The notes under the pieces are model-generated. The model was not told the origin of the DNA and ran no database searches. It saw nothing but the letters and a program-made list of their open reading frames with translations. Both the position numbers and the translations under genes were made by a program. A DNA stretch of 64,000 nt from Salinibius halmophilus (lineage in GTDB: Bacteria; Pseudomonadota; Gammaproteobacteria; Pseudomonadales; Natronospirillaceae), in NCBI RefSeq assembly GCF_003577475.1, contig NZ_QPEP01000006.1:184144-248143 (forward strand). The letters are read 5' to 3'. Positions 18,398 to 25,563 of the stretch are shown here, piece by piece. Numbering within the stretch: the first letter of the stretch is position 1; each line of letters starts with the position of its first letter.

Positions 18398-20176
18398 TTA
18401 ACGGAAGTGGCTTTGAATGCGCTGTACTTCAGTTAGGAGGCCGGCGGGTGACGAGGCTGGATTATTTATATTGTTTAGGTCGTAGGTTTTTACGAAGCCC
18501 GGATAAAGCTCGTTTACTGTGTTGTCCATAATAATGGCCTTGTTCACATAGCTAGAGGCAATTACCGTGCGTGGTTGGTCATCAAATAACGAATAGCCGG
18601 TTGATAGCTCGGCAAAGTCATTATTACAGCCCATGGCTTCGGTAATAATGGTGGCAGCAATGTCTTCATGGCTAGTACGGTAGTTCACTTGACCTTGTTT
18701 TCCTGGCCAATGAATCACAAGTGGTACACCCACCTGATAGCGGCTGAAGTTAGAGCCATGCCCCCAATAGTTTTGGCCCTGATCATTAAACTCTTCACCA
18801 TGATCGCCCGTGACCACCAGAATCGTGTTTTCCCAAAGCCCACGTTGTTCTAGGTTAGTTTTCAACTGGCCAATAAGGCCGTCTAAAAAGTGTGCCGAGT
18901 TAGCATACTGATTCAAGTGCGGTACTGGGTCGGTGTCTGCCTTGGCGTTGGTGATGGCAAGCATCTCAGCCGGCAAAAACGGCTTGTTGTAGTTGGGTGG
19001 CGTGTAATACGGAAAGTGCGACGAGCCGAGCATAATGTAGCTAAAGAAAGGCTCGCTGGGTGATGCGTCGATGGCTTGGTTTAACTTGGTTAGCGTATTG
19101 ATATCGCCTTGGTATAAAGGCGACTCTGGCATGTTTTGAATAGGATCGATGCCCTTAAAAAATGCTTGCTGGCGCTTATTGTCGACCATGTTTTGGTTAA
19201 CAATAATATGATGGTTATAGCCGAGCAAATCGGTGGCTTGAAACAGAGCCGGGCGCAGTGAAAAAGCGCCATCCCAATATAAGTATGGCGCGCCAAAAAA
19301 CAACGAGAACATGCCTGGGCTGGTACCCGCACCACCAGACAAGTGATTATTAAACGCTAATGACGCCTCGCCAATACTGAATAGGTTAGGCGTGATTTCT
19401 GGACTGTACTGGTCGAACCGCCAACTTTCTAATGTGATAAAAATGATATTCGGCTGCTCGTTGGAGGCCGTGCACTCAAGTGGGGCCAGCGGGTAATTCA
19501 TTGAGCTAGCCAAGCTAATATCAATGTTGCTGCTGTCTTCTACCCACTCTGGGTTAATAAGCCCCCAGCGCTCCATGTCTGTGGTAGCGGTTAGCGGCAC
19601 GTACCATGGAATAACATGTGTGAGGGAAACAATGTTGCGCATATTGTGCGCATAACCCCAAGCATGTAGCGCTTGCCCGCTCAACGTAGCCACAAACACA
19701 AAGGCCAGTGCACGTTTTGCTGGCAGCTTTGTCTTGGCATTGTGAGCCCATAAGGCTAGAAATATGGCTGCGCCCAAACAGATGACTAGCGCTAGAACGC
19801 CCAACGCAACGGTGCGCCAGCCAACACCCAAGCCCGTAAACTCGGTGAAGAACATCTTGATAAAAAAAGCATCGATGTGAAAACGATACACACTAAAAAC
19901 CTGGCTATTAAGCAGCAGCATGAACTGCCCTGTACCGGCTAACAGCCCAAACGTAGCGATTCGCAATGGTTTTGGTAGTAGCAACAACGGGGCAGCTAGT
20001 AGGCAAACAAGGGTGCTGAGCGCGAAGGCTTGCCCTAAAATTGCTAACGGCACATATAAGTTGGCAGTGAACTGCCCAGACCATTGATAGGCATGTAAGT
20101 TAACGGCGATTAAACCAGCTGCAATCGCCGTATTGACCAACCAAAAACGAAAAAAGAACCGCAGTGCAGATCGCAT
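18398..20176 (-). CDS. DUF3413 inner-membrane sulfatase-like protein (YejM/PbgA/LapC-like)
   Basis: The 592-residue protein has five N-terminal membrane helices (about residues 1-190) and a periplasmic alkaline-phosphatase/sulfatase domain (about 235-590). Domain landmarks are ITLESWRFDQYS, HLSGGAGTSPGMFSLFFG and the metal-site-like VTGDHGEEFND. Length and layout match E. coli YejM (PbgA/LapC), an essential regulator that senses lipopolysaccharide and controls LpxC turnover. Orthology is likely, but the residue replacing the sulfatase nucleophile should be checked before any enzyme activity is assigned. Confidence 0.85.
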   Translation of the reverse strand: MRSALRFFFRFWLVNTAIAAGLIAVNLHAYQWSGQFTANLYVPLAILGQAFALSTLVCLLAAPLLLLPKPLRIATFGLLAGTGQFMLLLNSQVFSVYRFHIDAFFIKMFFTEFTGLGVGWRTVALGVLALVICLGAAIFLALWAHNAKTKLPAKRALAFVFVATLSGQALHAWGYAHNMRNIVSLTHVIPWYVPLTATTDMERWGLINPEWVEDSSNIDISLASSMNYPLAPLECTASNEQPNIIFITLESWRFDQYSPEITPNLFSIGEASLAFNNHLSGGAGTSPGMFSLFFGAPYLYWDGAFSLRPALFQATDLLGYNHHIIVNQNMVDNKRQQAFFKGIDPIQNMPESPLYQGDINTLTKLNQAIDASPSEPFFSYIMLGSSHFPYYTPPNYNKPFLPAEMLAITNAKADTDPVPHLNQYANSAHFLDGLIGQLKTNLEQRGLWENTILVVTGDHGEEFNDQGQNYWGHGSNFSRYQVGVPLVIHWPGKQGQVNYRTSHEDIAATIITEAMGCNNDFAELSTGYSLFDDQPRTVIASSYVNKAIIMDNTVNELYPGFVKTYDLNNINNPASSPAGLLTEVQRIQSHFR

Positions 20177-20259
20177 TATGTTTACCCAGTCATGACAAGG
20201 GGGTTACTGTACTGTGACAGCTGAATAGGTCAATAACTGAGCGGTAAAAAAGCGAGAGA

Positions 20260-20281
20260 AATCGCCTCATTAGAGGCGATT
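20260..20281 (-). terminator. Intrinsic terminator downstream of cysQ
   Basis: AATCGCCTC (20260-20268) and GAGGCGATT (20273-20281) form a perfect 9-bp stem with a 4-nt loop. On the minus strand a U-rich stretch (including six Ts) follows within about 10 nt. Confidence 0.7.
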
Positions 20282-20297
20282 ATTAAGCTTAAAGGGG

Positions 20298-21074
20298 TTA
20301 AGCTGCTTTGCCTTTGGCAATAAAGAATGGGTTCAGCACCGATTCTTTTTGGTTGTAGGTTAGGGCTTCGTTCGACTCGTGCACGACAATATCGCCACCG
20401 GCACCTAATAGCACCGCATGTGCAGCACCTGTGTCCCACTCGCTGGTTAACCCTAGGCGTGGATAAATGTCTGCTTCGCCTTCTGCAACCAAGCAGATTT
20501 TCAGCGAGCTACCCATGCTTTTTATTTCTGGGTTGTTGTACTGCTCAACGAATGCTTTGAACTCGTCGCTTTGGTGTGAGCGGCTGCCCACAACTCGCCA
20601 GCCATCGTTGCCAGAAGGCATCACTGGCGCCGAAATCTTGGCTTTTGAATCGGTATCTTGTACCCAAGCGCCGTCAACAGCCGTACCACCCACATAGGTT
20701 TTACCCAAGGCTGGTGCGTCGACTACGCCCCACACCGGCTTGCCGTTTTCAATAAGGGCAATGTTTACTGTGAATTCGCCATTCTTTTTGATGAACTCTT
20801 TTGTGCCATCAATAGGGTCGACTAACCAGTAGCGGTCCCACTGCTTGCGCTCGCTCCAGTCGATATCGGCATTCTCTTCTGATAACACAGGTACGTCTGG
20901 GGTAATTTGCGCTAGGCCTTCCACTATAACTTTGTGTGAAAGCAAGTCGGCTTCGGTAAGTGGGCTTTTGTCTTCTTTGGTGTATACGTCAAAGTCCTTG
21001 GCGTATACCGTCATGATTTCTTCACCAGCTTTTTTAGCTAGTGCAACCACTTGGGCAAATTGAATATCGGCCAT
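20298..21074 (-). CDS. cysQ: 3'(2'),5'-bisphosphate nucleotidase CysQ
   Basis: A 258-residue member of the inositol-monophosphatase/FIG superfamily. It removes the 3'-phosphate from PAP or PAPS, relieving inhibition during sulfate assimilation. Metal-binding motifs are visible: SEEN (residues about 69-72), DPIDGTKEF and SEWDTGAAHAVL. I chose ATG 21074 because AAGGAG sits 8 nt before it; the upstream in-frame codons lack a ribosome site. A terminator follows, so it is probably monocistronic. Confidence 0.94.
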   Translation of the reverse strand: MADIQFAQVVALAKKAGEEIMTVYAKDFDVYTKEDKSPLTEADLLSHKVIVEGLAQITPDVPVLSEENADIDWSERKQWDRYWLVDPIDGTKEFIKKNGEFTVNIALIENGKPVWGVVDAPALGKTYVGGTAVDGAWVQDTDSKAKISAPVMPSGNDGWRVVGSRSHQSDEFKAFVEQYNNPEIKSMGSSLKICLVAEGEADIYPRLGLTSEWDTGAAHAVLLGAGGDIVVHESNEALTYNQKESVLNPFFIAKGKAA

Positions 21075-21179
21075 GTTAATACTCCTTGGCTTGCTGTTAA
21101 TTTCGCCAGCTACTATACAGGGTTTAGGTTGCAATTGTGAGTAAAGCGCTCTCCCAGCCCTGCATCTTTGCAGCCTCGG

Positions 21180-21674
21180 TTAATACAAATGACGGCGAAC
21201 TCTCTTAACAAAGTAGTTAGTTGAGTCTATTCCCAACGAAAAGCCATTTTCGAAGGGGCTAATTTTGGTATAAGTTCGACTGTTTGCATTGAGTACCCAA
21301 ACACCCGGATAGCCGGTATTACCCAGTGCATCGGCCAACTCACGGGCCTGCACATCCAGCTCTGGGTTGAACATAAACTTAGGCACAGGTCCAAGAGCTT
21401 CATGCACCTCGGCTAAACGCAAGGTGTCTTCTTCTAGCTCTTTGCAATATGGGCACCAGTCGGTGCGAAAGTACACAATGGCCGGCAGGGAAGGGTCTAG
21501 CGCTGCAAGCTCTGCCGTTGAGCTACTCCACGATGTGAATAGTTCCATGGCGGTAATTTTTTCCGTGCGTGGCCAAAATAAAGCCACCAATACAAACAGT
21601 ACCAGTGTGCCCACCCACCAAATATGCAGAAAGGGCTTTAAAGCTTTGCGATTAAAACTGGGTTCATTGGTCAT
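21180..21674 (-). CDS. Membrane-anchored thioredoxin-like protein (CPYC)
   Basis: A 164-residue protein with one N-terminal membrane helix (about residues 15-35) and a periplasm-facing thioredoxin fold. The active-site dithiol is CPYC (Cys74, Cys77) within VYFRTDWCPYCKELEED; a cis-Pro context (GYPGVWVL) follows at about residue 125. The CPYC pair is glutaredoxin-like, unlike the CGPC of thioredoxin, which points to a disulfide reductase or isomerase role. Partner unknown. Confidence 0.82.
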   Translation of the reverse strand: MTNEPSFNRKALKPFLHIWWVGTLVLFVLVALFWPRTEKITAMELFTSWSSSTAELAALDPSLPAIVYFRTDWCPYCKELEEDTLRLAEVHEALGPVPKFMFNPELDVQARELADALGNTGYPGVWVLNANSRTYTKISPFENGFSLGIDSTNYFVKRVRRHLY

Positions 21675-21747
21675 GAAGAGTCATTCCTTTGCGTAACGAC
21701 CTAAACAGTAATGCCGGCTTGTGGGTGTGTCAATTGCAGAGAAAACG

Positions 21748-21813
21748 TGGACACCCATCGTTTTGGAGAAGTTAAAGCAGTGATTAACCTCTCAAACTGA
21801 GGTGGGTGTCCCG
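21748..21813. repeat. 66-bp MITE-like inverted repeat with TGGACACCCATC / GGTGGGTGTCC ends
   Basis: The ends are TGGACACCCATC (21748-21759) and GGTGGGTGTCCC (21802-21813). Inside, GAGAAGTTAA and TTAACCTCTC also pair, so the whole element folds into one long hairpin between two minus-strand genes. The same 12-nt end recurs at 25159, 44449, 57129, 63389 and 63421. Confidence 0.65.
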
Positions 21814-21814
21814 G

Positions 21815-22627
21815 TTAGCCCACGAGCATTCTGATCGCCACAATTAACAGCAGTCCTGCAAACACCTGTTTAATCGTTGCCACAGGCAAAACTTGAGTCG
21901 CTTTGGCCCCGAGCGGTGCGGTGAACCATGAGGTACAAACGATGCCGAGTAGCGCTGGTAAATAAATAAACCCTAAAAAGCCTTGGTTGAACGAGTAATA
22001 CTGCAAGCCCGAGCTGATGTAACCAATGCAGCCAAATAAGGCGATGATGATGCCGCAGGCCGACGCACAGCCAATGGCCTTTTTGATATTGATAGAAAAG
22101 AACGTGAGCAATGGCACGGTTAGGGTGCCCCCGCCAATGCCAATCATTGCCGACAATGCCCCGATGATGGCGGTGAATACCGTTAACAACCCCTTGTTTG
22201 GTAGCGTGCGGCCAGTTTGTTCGTTGTTTTGCTTGCTGCTGAGCAACATTTTAATGGCAATTATCCCGGCAAACACAGCAAACACCGCGCGCACAAAGTG
22301 TTCTGGCAAAAATGCCGCCGCAAAGCCACTCGCCAAAGCGCCTAGTGCAACACCAGTCATCACCCAAGGGGCAATTGCCCAAGGCACGTTGCCATTTTTA
22401 TGATGCGCCATAGCCGAAGACGACGAGGTAAATAAAATAGACGCCAGCGACGTGGCCACGGCAATAATTACCACTTGTTCGCTCGGTAAATCGGTTAAGT
22501 AAACGAGCAGGGTGCTCAGTACTGGCACAATCACCAGGCCGCCACCAATTCCCAATAAACCAGCTAAAAAACCGGCGCCGCTGCCCAAAACAGCACAGCT
22601 AATAAGCAAAATAATTAGTTCGTTCAT
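21815..22627 (-). CDS. Sulfite exporter TauE/SafE family (TSUP) permease
   Basis: A 270-residue inner-membrane protein with about eight hydrophobic spans in two repeats, each opening with the TSUP glycine-rich loop: GLLGIGGGLVIVPVL near the N-terminus and AMIGIGGGTLTVPLL in the second half. Family members export sulfite, sulfoacetate or related organosulfur anions. Start ATG 22627; a TTG one codon earlier is less likely. Whether its substrate relates to the neighbouring methionine genes is not shown by sequence. Confidence 0.88.
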   Translation of the reverse strand: MNELIILLISCAVLGSGAGFLAGLLGIGGGLVIVPVLSTLLVYLTDLPSEQVVIIAVATSLASILFTSSSSAMAHHKNGNVPWAIAPWVMTGVALGALASGFAAAFLPEHFVRAVFAVFAGIIAIKMLLSSKQNNEQTGRTLPNKGLLTVFTAIIGALSAMIGIGGGTLTVPLLTFFSINIKKAIGCASACGIIIALFGCIGYISSGLQYYSFNQGFLGFIYLPALLGIVCTSWFTAPLGAKATQVLPVATIKQVFAGLLLIVAIRMLVG

Positions 22628-22670
22628 CAAATAAGTTCTTGTTCGTTAGGCGAGGCCGTTTGAGGGCACT

Positions 22671-23717
22671 CTACGCAGAAAGTTCTTGTCGCACAATCTC
22701 GGCCCCTGCATGCAGCGCTGCAAGTTTGCCGCGAGCAACGTCGCGTGCCAGCGGTGCCATGCCGCAGTTGGTGCACGGGTAAAGCTTGTCGGCATCCACA
22801 TACTTTAGTGCTTGGCGAAGCGTATTGGCTACTTCCTCAGGCGATTCAATCGTGTTGGTGGCGACGTCGATGGCACCCACCATGATTTTTTTACCTCGAA
22901 TAAGCTCAAGCAACTCAATTGGCACGCGCGAGTTGTGGCACTCTAGCGAAATAATATCGATGCTCGACTGCTGCAGCTTAGGGAACACTTCCTCGTACTG
23001 TCGCCATTCTGAACCCAGCGTTTGTTTCCAGTCGGTGTTTGCCTTAATGCCATAGCCGTAACAAATGTGTACCACGGTTTCGCACTTAAGCCCTTCAATG
23101 GCAGTCTCTAGCGCTTCAATGCCCCAGTCGTTGACCTCTTCAAAAAACACATTAAAGGCAGGCTCATCGAACTGAATGATATCCACGCCTGCTGCTTCGA
23201 GTTCGCGAGCTTCTTGGTTCAGAATTTTGGCAAACTCTAATGCCAGGGTTTTGCGGCTTTTGTAGTGGTCGTCGAACAGGGTATCAACCATGGTCATTGG
23301 GCCAGGCAGTGCCCACTTAATGGGTTGTTTGGTTTGCGAGCGCAGAAACTTGGCGTCTTCAACAAACACCGGCTTTTGCCGACTTACCGGGCCAACCACC
23401 GTTGGCACGCTGGCCTCGTAACGGTCGCGAATTTTCACCGTTTGGCGGTTTTCAAAATCAACGCCATCAAGATGCTCAATAAAGGTGGTCACAAAGTGCT
23501 GGCGCGACTGCTCGCCGTCGCTAACAATGCTAATACCCGCTTGCTGCTGCTCTTGTAGTGCCACGCGCAGCGCATCTTGCTTGGCTAATACCAGCTCTTC
23601 GCCTTCAAGCTTCCACGGTGACCAAAGCTTTTCAGGCTCTGCCAACCAAGACGGCTTGGGTAAGCTGCCCGCTGTAGAAGTAGGTAGCAGTGTTGAGGTA
23701 GAACGTTGTGTTGTCAT
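22671..23717 (-). CDS. mesD: Folate-independent core methionine synthase MesD
   Basis: A 348-residue protein equivalent to the catalytic C-terminal half of MetE, without the N-terminal folate-related barrel. Zinc and homocysteine ligands can be read: His and Cys in VVHICYGYG, Glu in SLECHNSR and Cys in CTNCGM; FDEPAFNVFFEE matches the substrate pocket. It transfers a methyl group to homocysteine from a donor other than methyl-folate. Pairing with a DUF1852 gene (mesX) immediately upstream identifies the MesD family, which is reported to need MesX and oxygen. The ribosome site GGAAG is identical in context to that of mesX. Confidence 0.88.
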   Translation of the reverse strand: MTTQRSTSTLLPTSTAGSLPKPSWLAEPEKLWSPWKLEGEELVLAKQDALRVALQEQQQAGISIVSDGEQSRQHFVTTFIEHLDGVDFENRQTVKIRDRYEASVPTVVGPVSRQKPVFVEDAKFLRSQTKQPIKWALPGPMTMVDTLFDDHYKSRKTLALEFAKILNQEARELEAAGVDIIQFDEPAFNVFFEEVNDWGIEALETAIEGLKCETVVHICYGYGIKANTDWKQTLGSEWRQYEEVFPKLQQSSIDIISLECHNSRVPIELLELIRGKKIMVGAIDVATNTIESPEEVANTLRQALKYVDADKLYPCTNCGMAPLARDVARGKLAALHAGAEIVRQELSA

Positions 23718-23798
23718 GGTGTGCTTCCAATTTAATCGGCATCAGTAATCCAATGGCAATAACAGTTTGGTGTTCACGGTGCTTGCCACGAGACCGTC

Positions 23799-23835
23799 AC
23801 CCGCAGGGAGCGGGTGTCGAGGCTACATGGACGTA
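23799..23835. repeat. Hairpin-bearing repeat-like segment between mesX and mesD
   Basis: Within the 162-bp gap between the two mes genes, ACCCGC (23799-23804) pairs with GCGGGT (23810-23815). The palindrome TACATGGACGTA follows at 23824-23835. The composition looks like a dispersed intergenic repeat and could act as a processing or attenuation point within the mesXD transcript. Confidence 0.45.
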
Positions 23836-23879
23836 CTTGCGCCGTGTCGAATGGCGAGTTCCGTGGACGCCAAACGTCA

Positions 23880-24851
23880 CTAGCTGCTGGCCGACCATTG
23901 CTGCAAAATGCTCTGGTAGGGTTTGATAAATGCTTCTTCGGCAAACTTGCCTTGTTCAACCGCCAAGCGGCTGCGCTCTTCACGGTCGTACACCACGCGC
24001 GTTAGTGAGTGATCTTGATTGCGCAGGTTTGGTTTATATACCCGACCTGCCACCGCATTGGCGTTGTAAATCTCTGGTCGGTAGATCTTTTGGAACGTCT
24101 CCATGGTGCTAATGGTGCTAATCAGCTCTAGGTTGCTGTAGTCGTTGAGTAAGTCGCCAACAAAGTAAAACGCCAGTGGCGCAACGCTGTTTGGCGGCAT
24201 AAAGTAGCGCACCTTTAAACCCATCTTTTTAAAATACTGCTCGGTTAACGACGACTCATTTGGCTCATATTCAAAGCCCAACACCGGGTGCTGGTTATCG
24301 GTTCGGTAGTAGGTTTTGTTGTCCGACACACTCAGGCAAATCACCGGTGGTTTGGCAAAGTTCTGCTGGTAGGCTTCCGAGTGAATAAAGCTCTGGAACA
24401 ACTTGCCATGCAGCTCACCAAAGTCCTCAGGCACGCTGAAAGACTCGCGCGCTTGGTTGTGGTTGCGCAGCACCACACTAAAATCGTAATCACGCACATA
24501 AGACGAAAAGTTGTTACCAACAATGCCCTCGGTGCGCTCACCAGTGCGATGGTCAACGATATAGGTTTTTAACACCTCGATAGACGGAAATGCCTCGGCG
24601 TTGTTGTCTAACTTGATCTCTACCGAAACAATCTCTAGCTCAACGCTGTAGCGGTCGGCATTTGGGTTGTCCCAGTGGGCTAGGGCATTAAAGCTGTTAT
24701 TGATCATGTTTAGCGCATTGCGAAGGTTCTCTTCACGGCGCTCGCCACGCGCAAGGTTGGCAAAGTTAGTGGTGGTGCGCGTGTTGTCAGCCGGTCGATA
24801 ATTTTCGTCAAAACCAATGCTGCTAACGGAAAAAGTAAACTGATTGCTCAT
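23880..24851 (-). CDS. mesX: DUF1852 protein MesX, partner of MesD
   Basis: A 323-residue soluble protein of the DUF1852 family, recognised from FANLARGERREENLRNALNMINNSFNALAHWDNP and the C-terminal TRVVYDREERSRLAVEQGKFAEEAFIKPYQ. Family genes sit next to core-MetE genes and are required for MesD-dependent methionine synthesis; the chemistry of MesX is unsettled. Start ATG 24851 is chosen because MSNQFTFSV is the usual N-terminus and GGAAG lies upstream; the 22 extra codons before it are unlike the family. It is first in the mesX-mesD operon. Confidence 0.88.
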   Translation of the reverse strand: MSNQFTFSVSSIGFDENYRPADNTRTTTNFANLARGERREENLRNALNMINNSFNALAHWDNPNADRYSVELEIVSVEIKLDNNAEAFPSIEVLKTYIVDHRTGERTEGIVGNNFSSYVRDYDFSVVLRNHNQARESFSVPEDFGELHGKLFQSFIHSEAYQQNFAKPPVICLSVSDNKTYYRTDNQHPVLGFEYEPNESSLTEQYFKKMGLKVRYFMPPNSVAPLAFYFVGDLLNDYSNLELISTISTMETFQKIYRPEIYNANAVAGRVYKPNLRNQDHSLTRVVYDREERSRLAVEQGKFAEEAFIKPYQSILQQWSASS

Positions 24852-25236
24852 GGTATTTTTGCTTCCAATTAGTCGATTAGAACCAATCACAAAGGCGCTG
24901 CTTTGCACAAAATGCATCGTTGATGGATTCTGCTAAACCTTGATTTAGCACAGATGGAACGATTACTTTTGCGCGAACAATTTGCTCAGTGCGTCGGCTG
25001 GTCGCTATTAGAGCTAAAAATAATGATGATCAAAAATGATTTAATTTGATTGAAGTATGAATGGATTTCATGGGTTGGATCGGTAGCTAGATGCAAAAAG
25101 GCAACCGGGTGAGTGGCCTTGGGTGAGGGCCAGATGGCGCATTTGAGAGTGAAAAGTCGATGGGTGTCCAGGTAGTGCTTCAGGTAGTGTTCAAGGTAGT
25201 GTTTCCGCCGCTCGCTGTCCGGTATATTCAACCACT
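24852..25236. other. Upstream region of mesX: dyad, 12-bp tandem repeat, no gene
   Basis: About 385 bp without a credible gene. A perfect dyad TGCTAAA (24931-24937) / TTTAGCA (24944-24950) lies about 80 bp upstream of mesX and is a candidate operator. One GATGGGTGTCCA dispersed-repeat end lies at 25159-25170. Directly after it, three 12-bp tandem copies of GGTAGTG(C/T)TTC(A/C)-like sequence fill 25171-25206. I see no riboswitch-like structure and no MetJ-type box. Confidence 0.5.
25171..25206. repeat. Three tandem 12-bp repeats
   Basis: GGTAGTGCTTCA, GGTAGTGTTCAA and GGTAGTGTTTCC follow one another without gaps, immediately after a dispersed TGGGTGTCCA end. No coding frame is supported here. 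Confidence 0.7.
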
Positions 25237-25450
25237 TCACATTACCGTAGCGCTGCGGTCGATTTGGGCGCTAACTAAAGCGTTGCTGCTTTCTACTTTA
25301 GTGATGCTCACTTCAAACTGTTCGTTTTCCTTTTTTTTCATCATCATTGATAAGCGTTATATCAAGCTGTTTAACCGTTTCCCCATCGGCAAATATTACT
25401 TGGCTCACTGGTGCCACAAAGTCGGTACCTGCGTAAGCGGCTGGTGCCGC
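25237..25450 (-). pseudogene. Frameshifted remnant of a Calx-beta domain protein
   Basis: On the minus strand the first frame reads AAYAGTDFVAPVSQVIFADG followed by ETVKQLDITLINDDEKK. After an eight-A run (plus-strand T run 25331-25338) the next frame continues KENEQFEVSITKVESSNALV and SAQIDRSATV to a TGA at 25237-25239. Joined, this gives a Calx-beta repeat (the AGTDF...FADGE...LINDDE...E.F.V pattern). The length (214 nt) implies one extra base, consistent with slippage in the A run. Both ends of the parent gene are gone. It is a relic of a large surface or secreted adhesin-type protein. Confidence 0.7.
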
Positions 25451-25484
25451 TTAATTTTTTAACCTACGAAGCGCTTGAATCTTT

Positions 25485-25517
25485 CCTAAATGCAATTAAA
25501 AGTGATTTGCATTTAGG
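25485..25517. promoter_or_regulatory. Perfect 11-bp dyad upstream of the TonB receptor
   Basis: CCTAAATGCAA (25485-25495) is perfectly inverted as TTGCATTTAGG (25507-25517) around an 11-nt AT-rich spacer, ending 46 bp before the receptor ATG. It is a strong operator or mRNA-hairpin candidate. It does not fit the Fur 7-1-7 consensus well, so I do not assign a regulator. Confidence 0.55.
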
Positions 25518-25563
25518 TTGTCAAACACTACAATGCTGCCTAGTTTTTTTATAGGTCGTTGAT

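Noticed and set aside
24852..24960. SAM or cobalamin riboswitch before mesX
   Set aside because: No conserved core boxes of either class are visible in the short leader.
24986..25240. 84-codon minus-strand frame upstream of mesX
   Set aside because: Starts in the last bases of the Calx-beta relic, runs through the 12-bp tandem repeats and a dispersed-repeat end, and matches no family; treated as non-coding.
25485..25517. Reading the dyad as a Fur box
   Set aside because: Its arms (AAATGCAA) miss the TGATAAT half-site; kept as an unassigned dyad.
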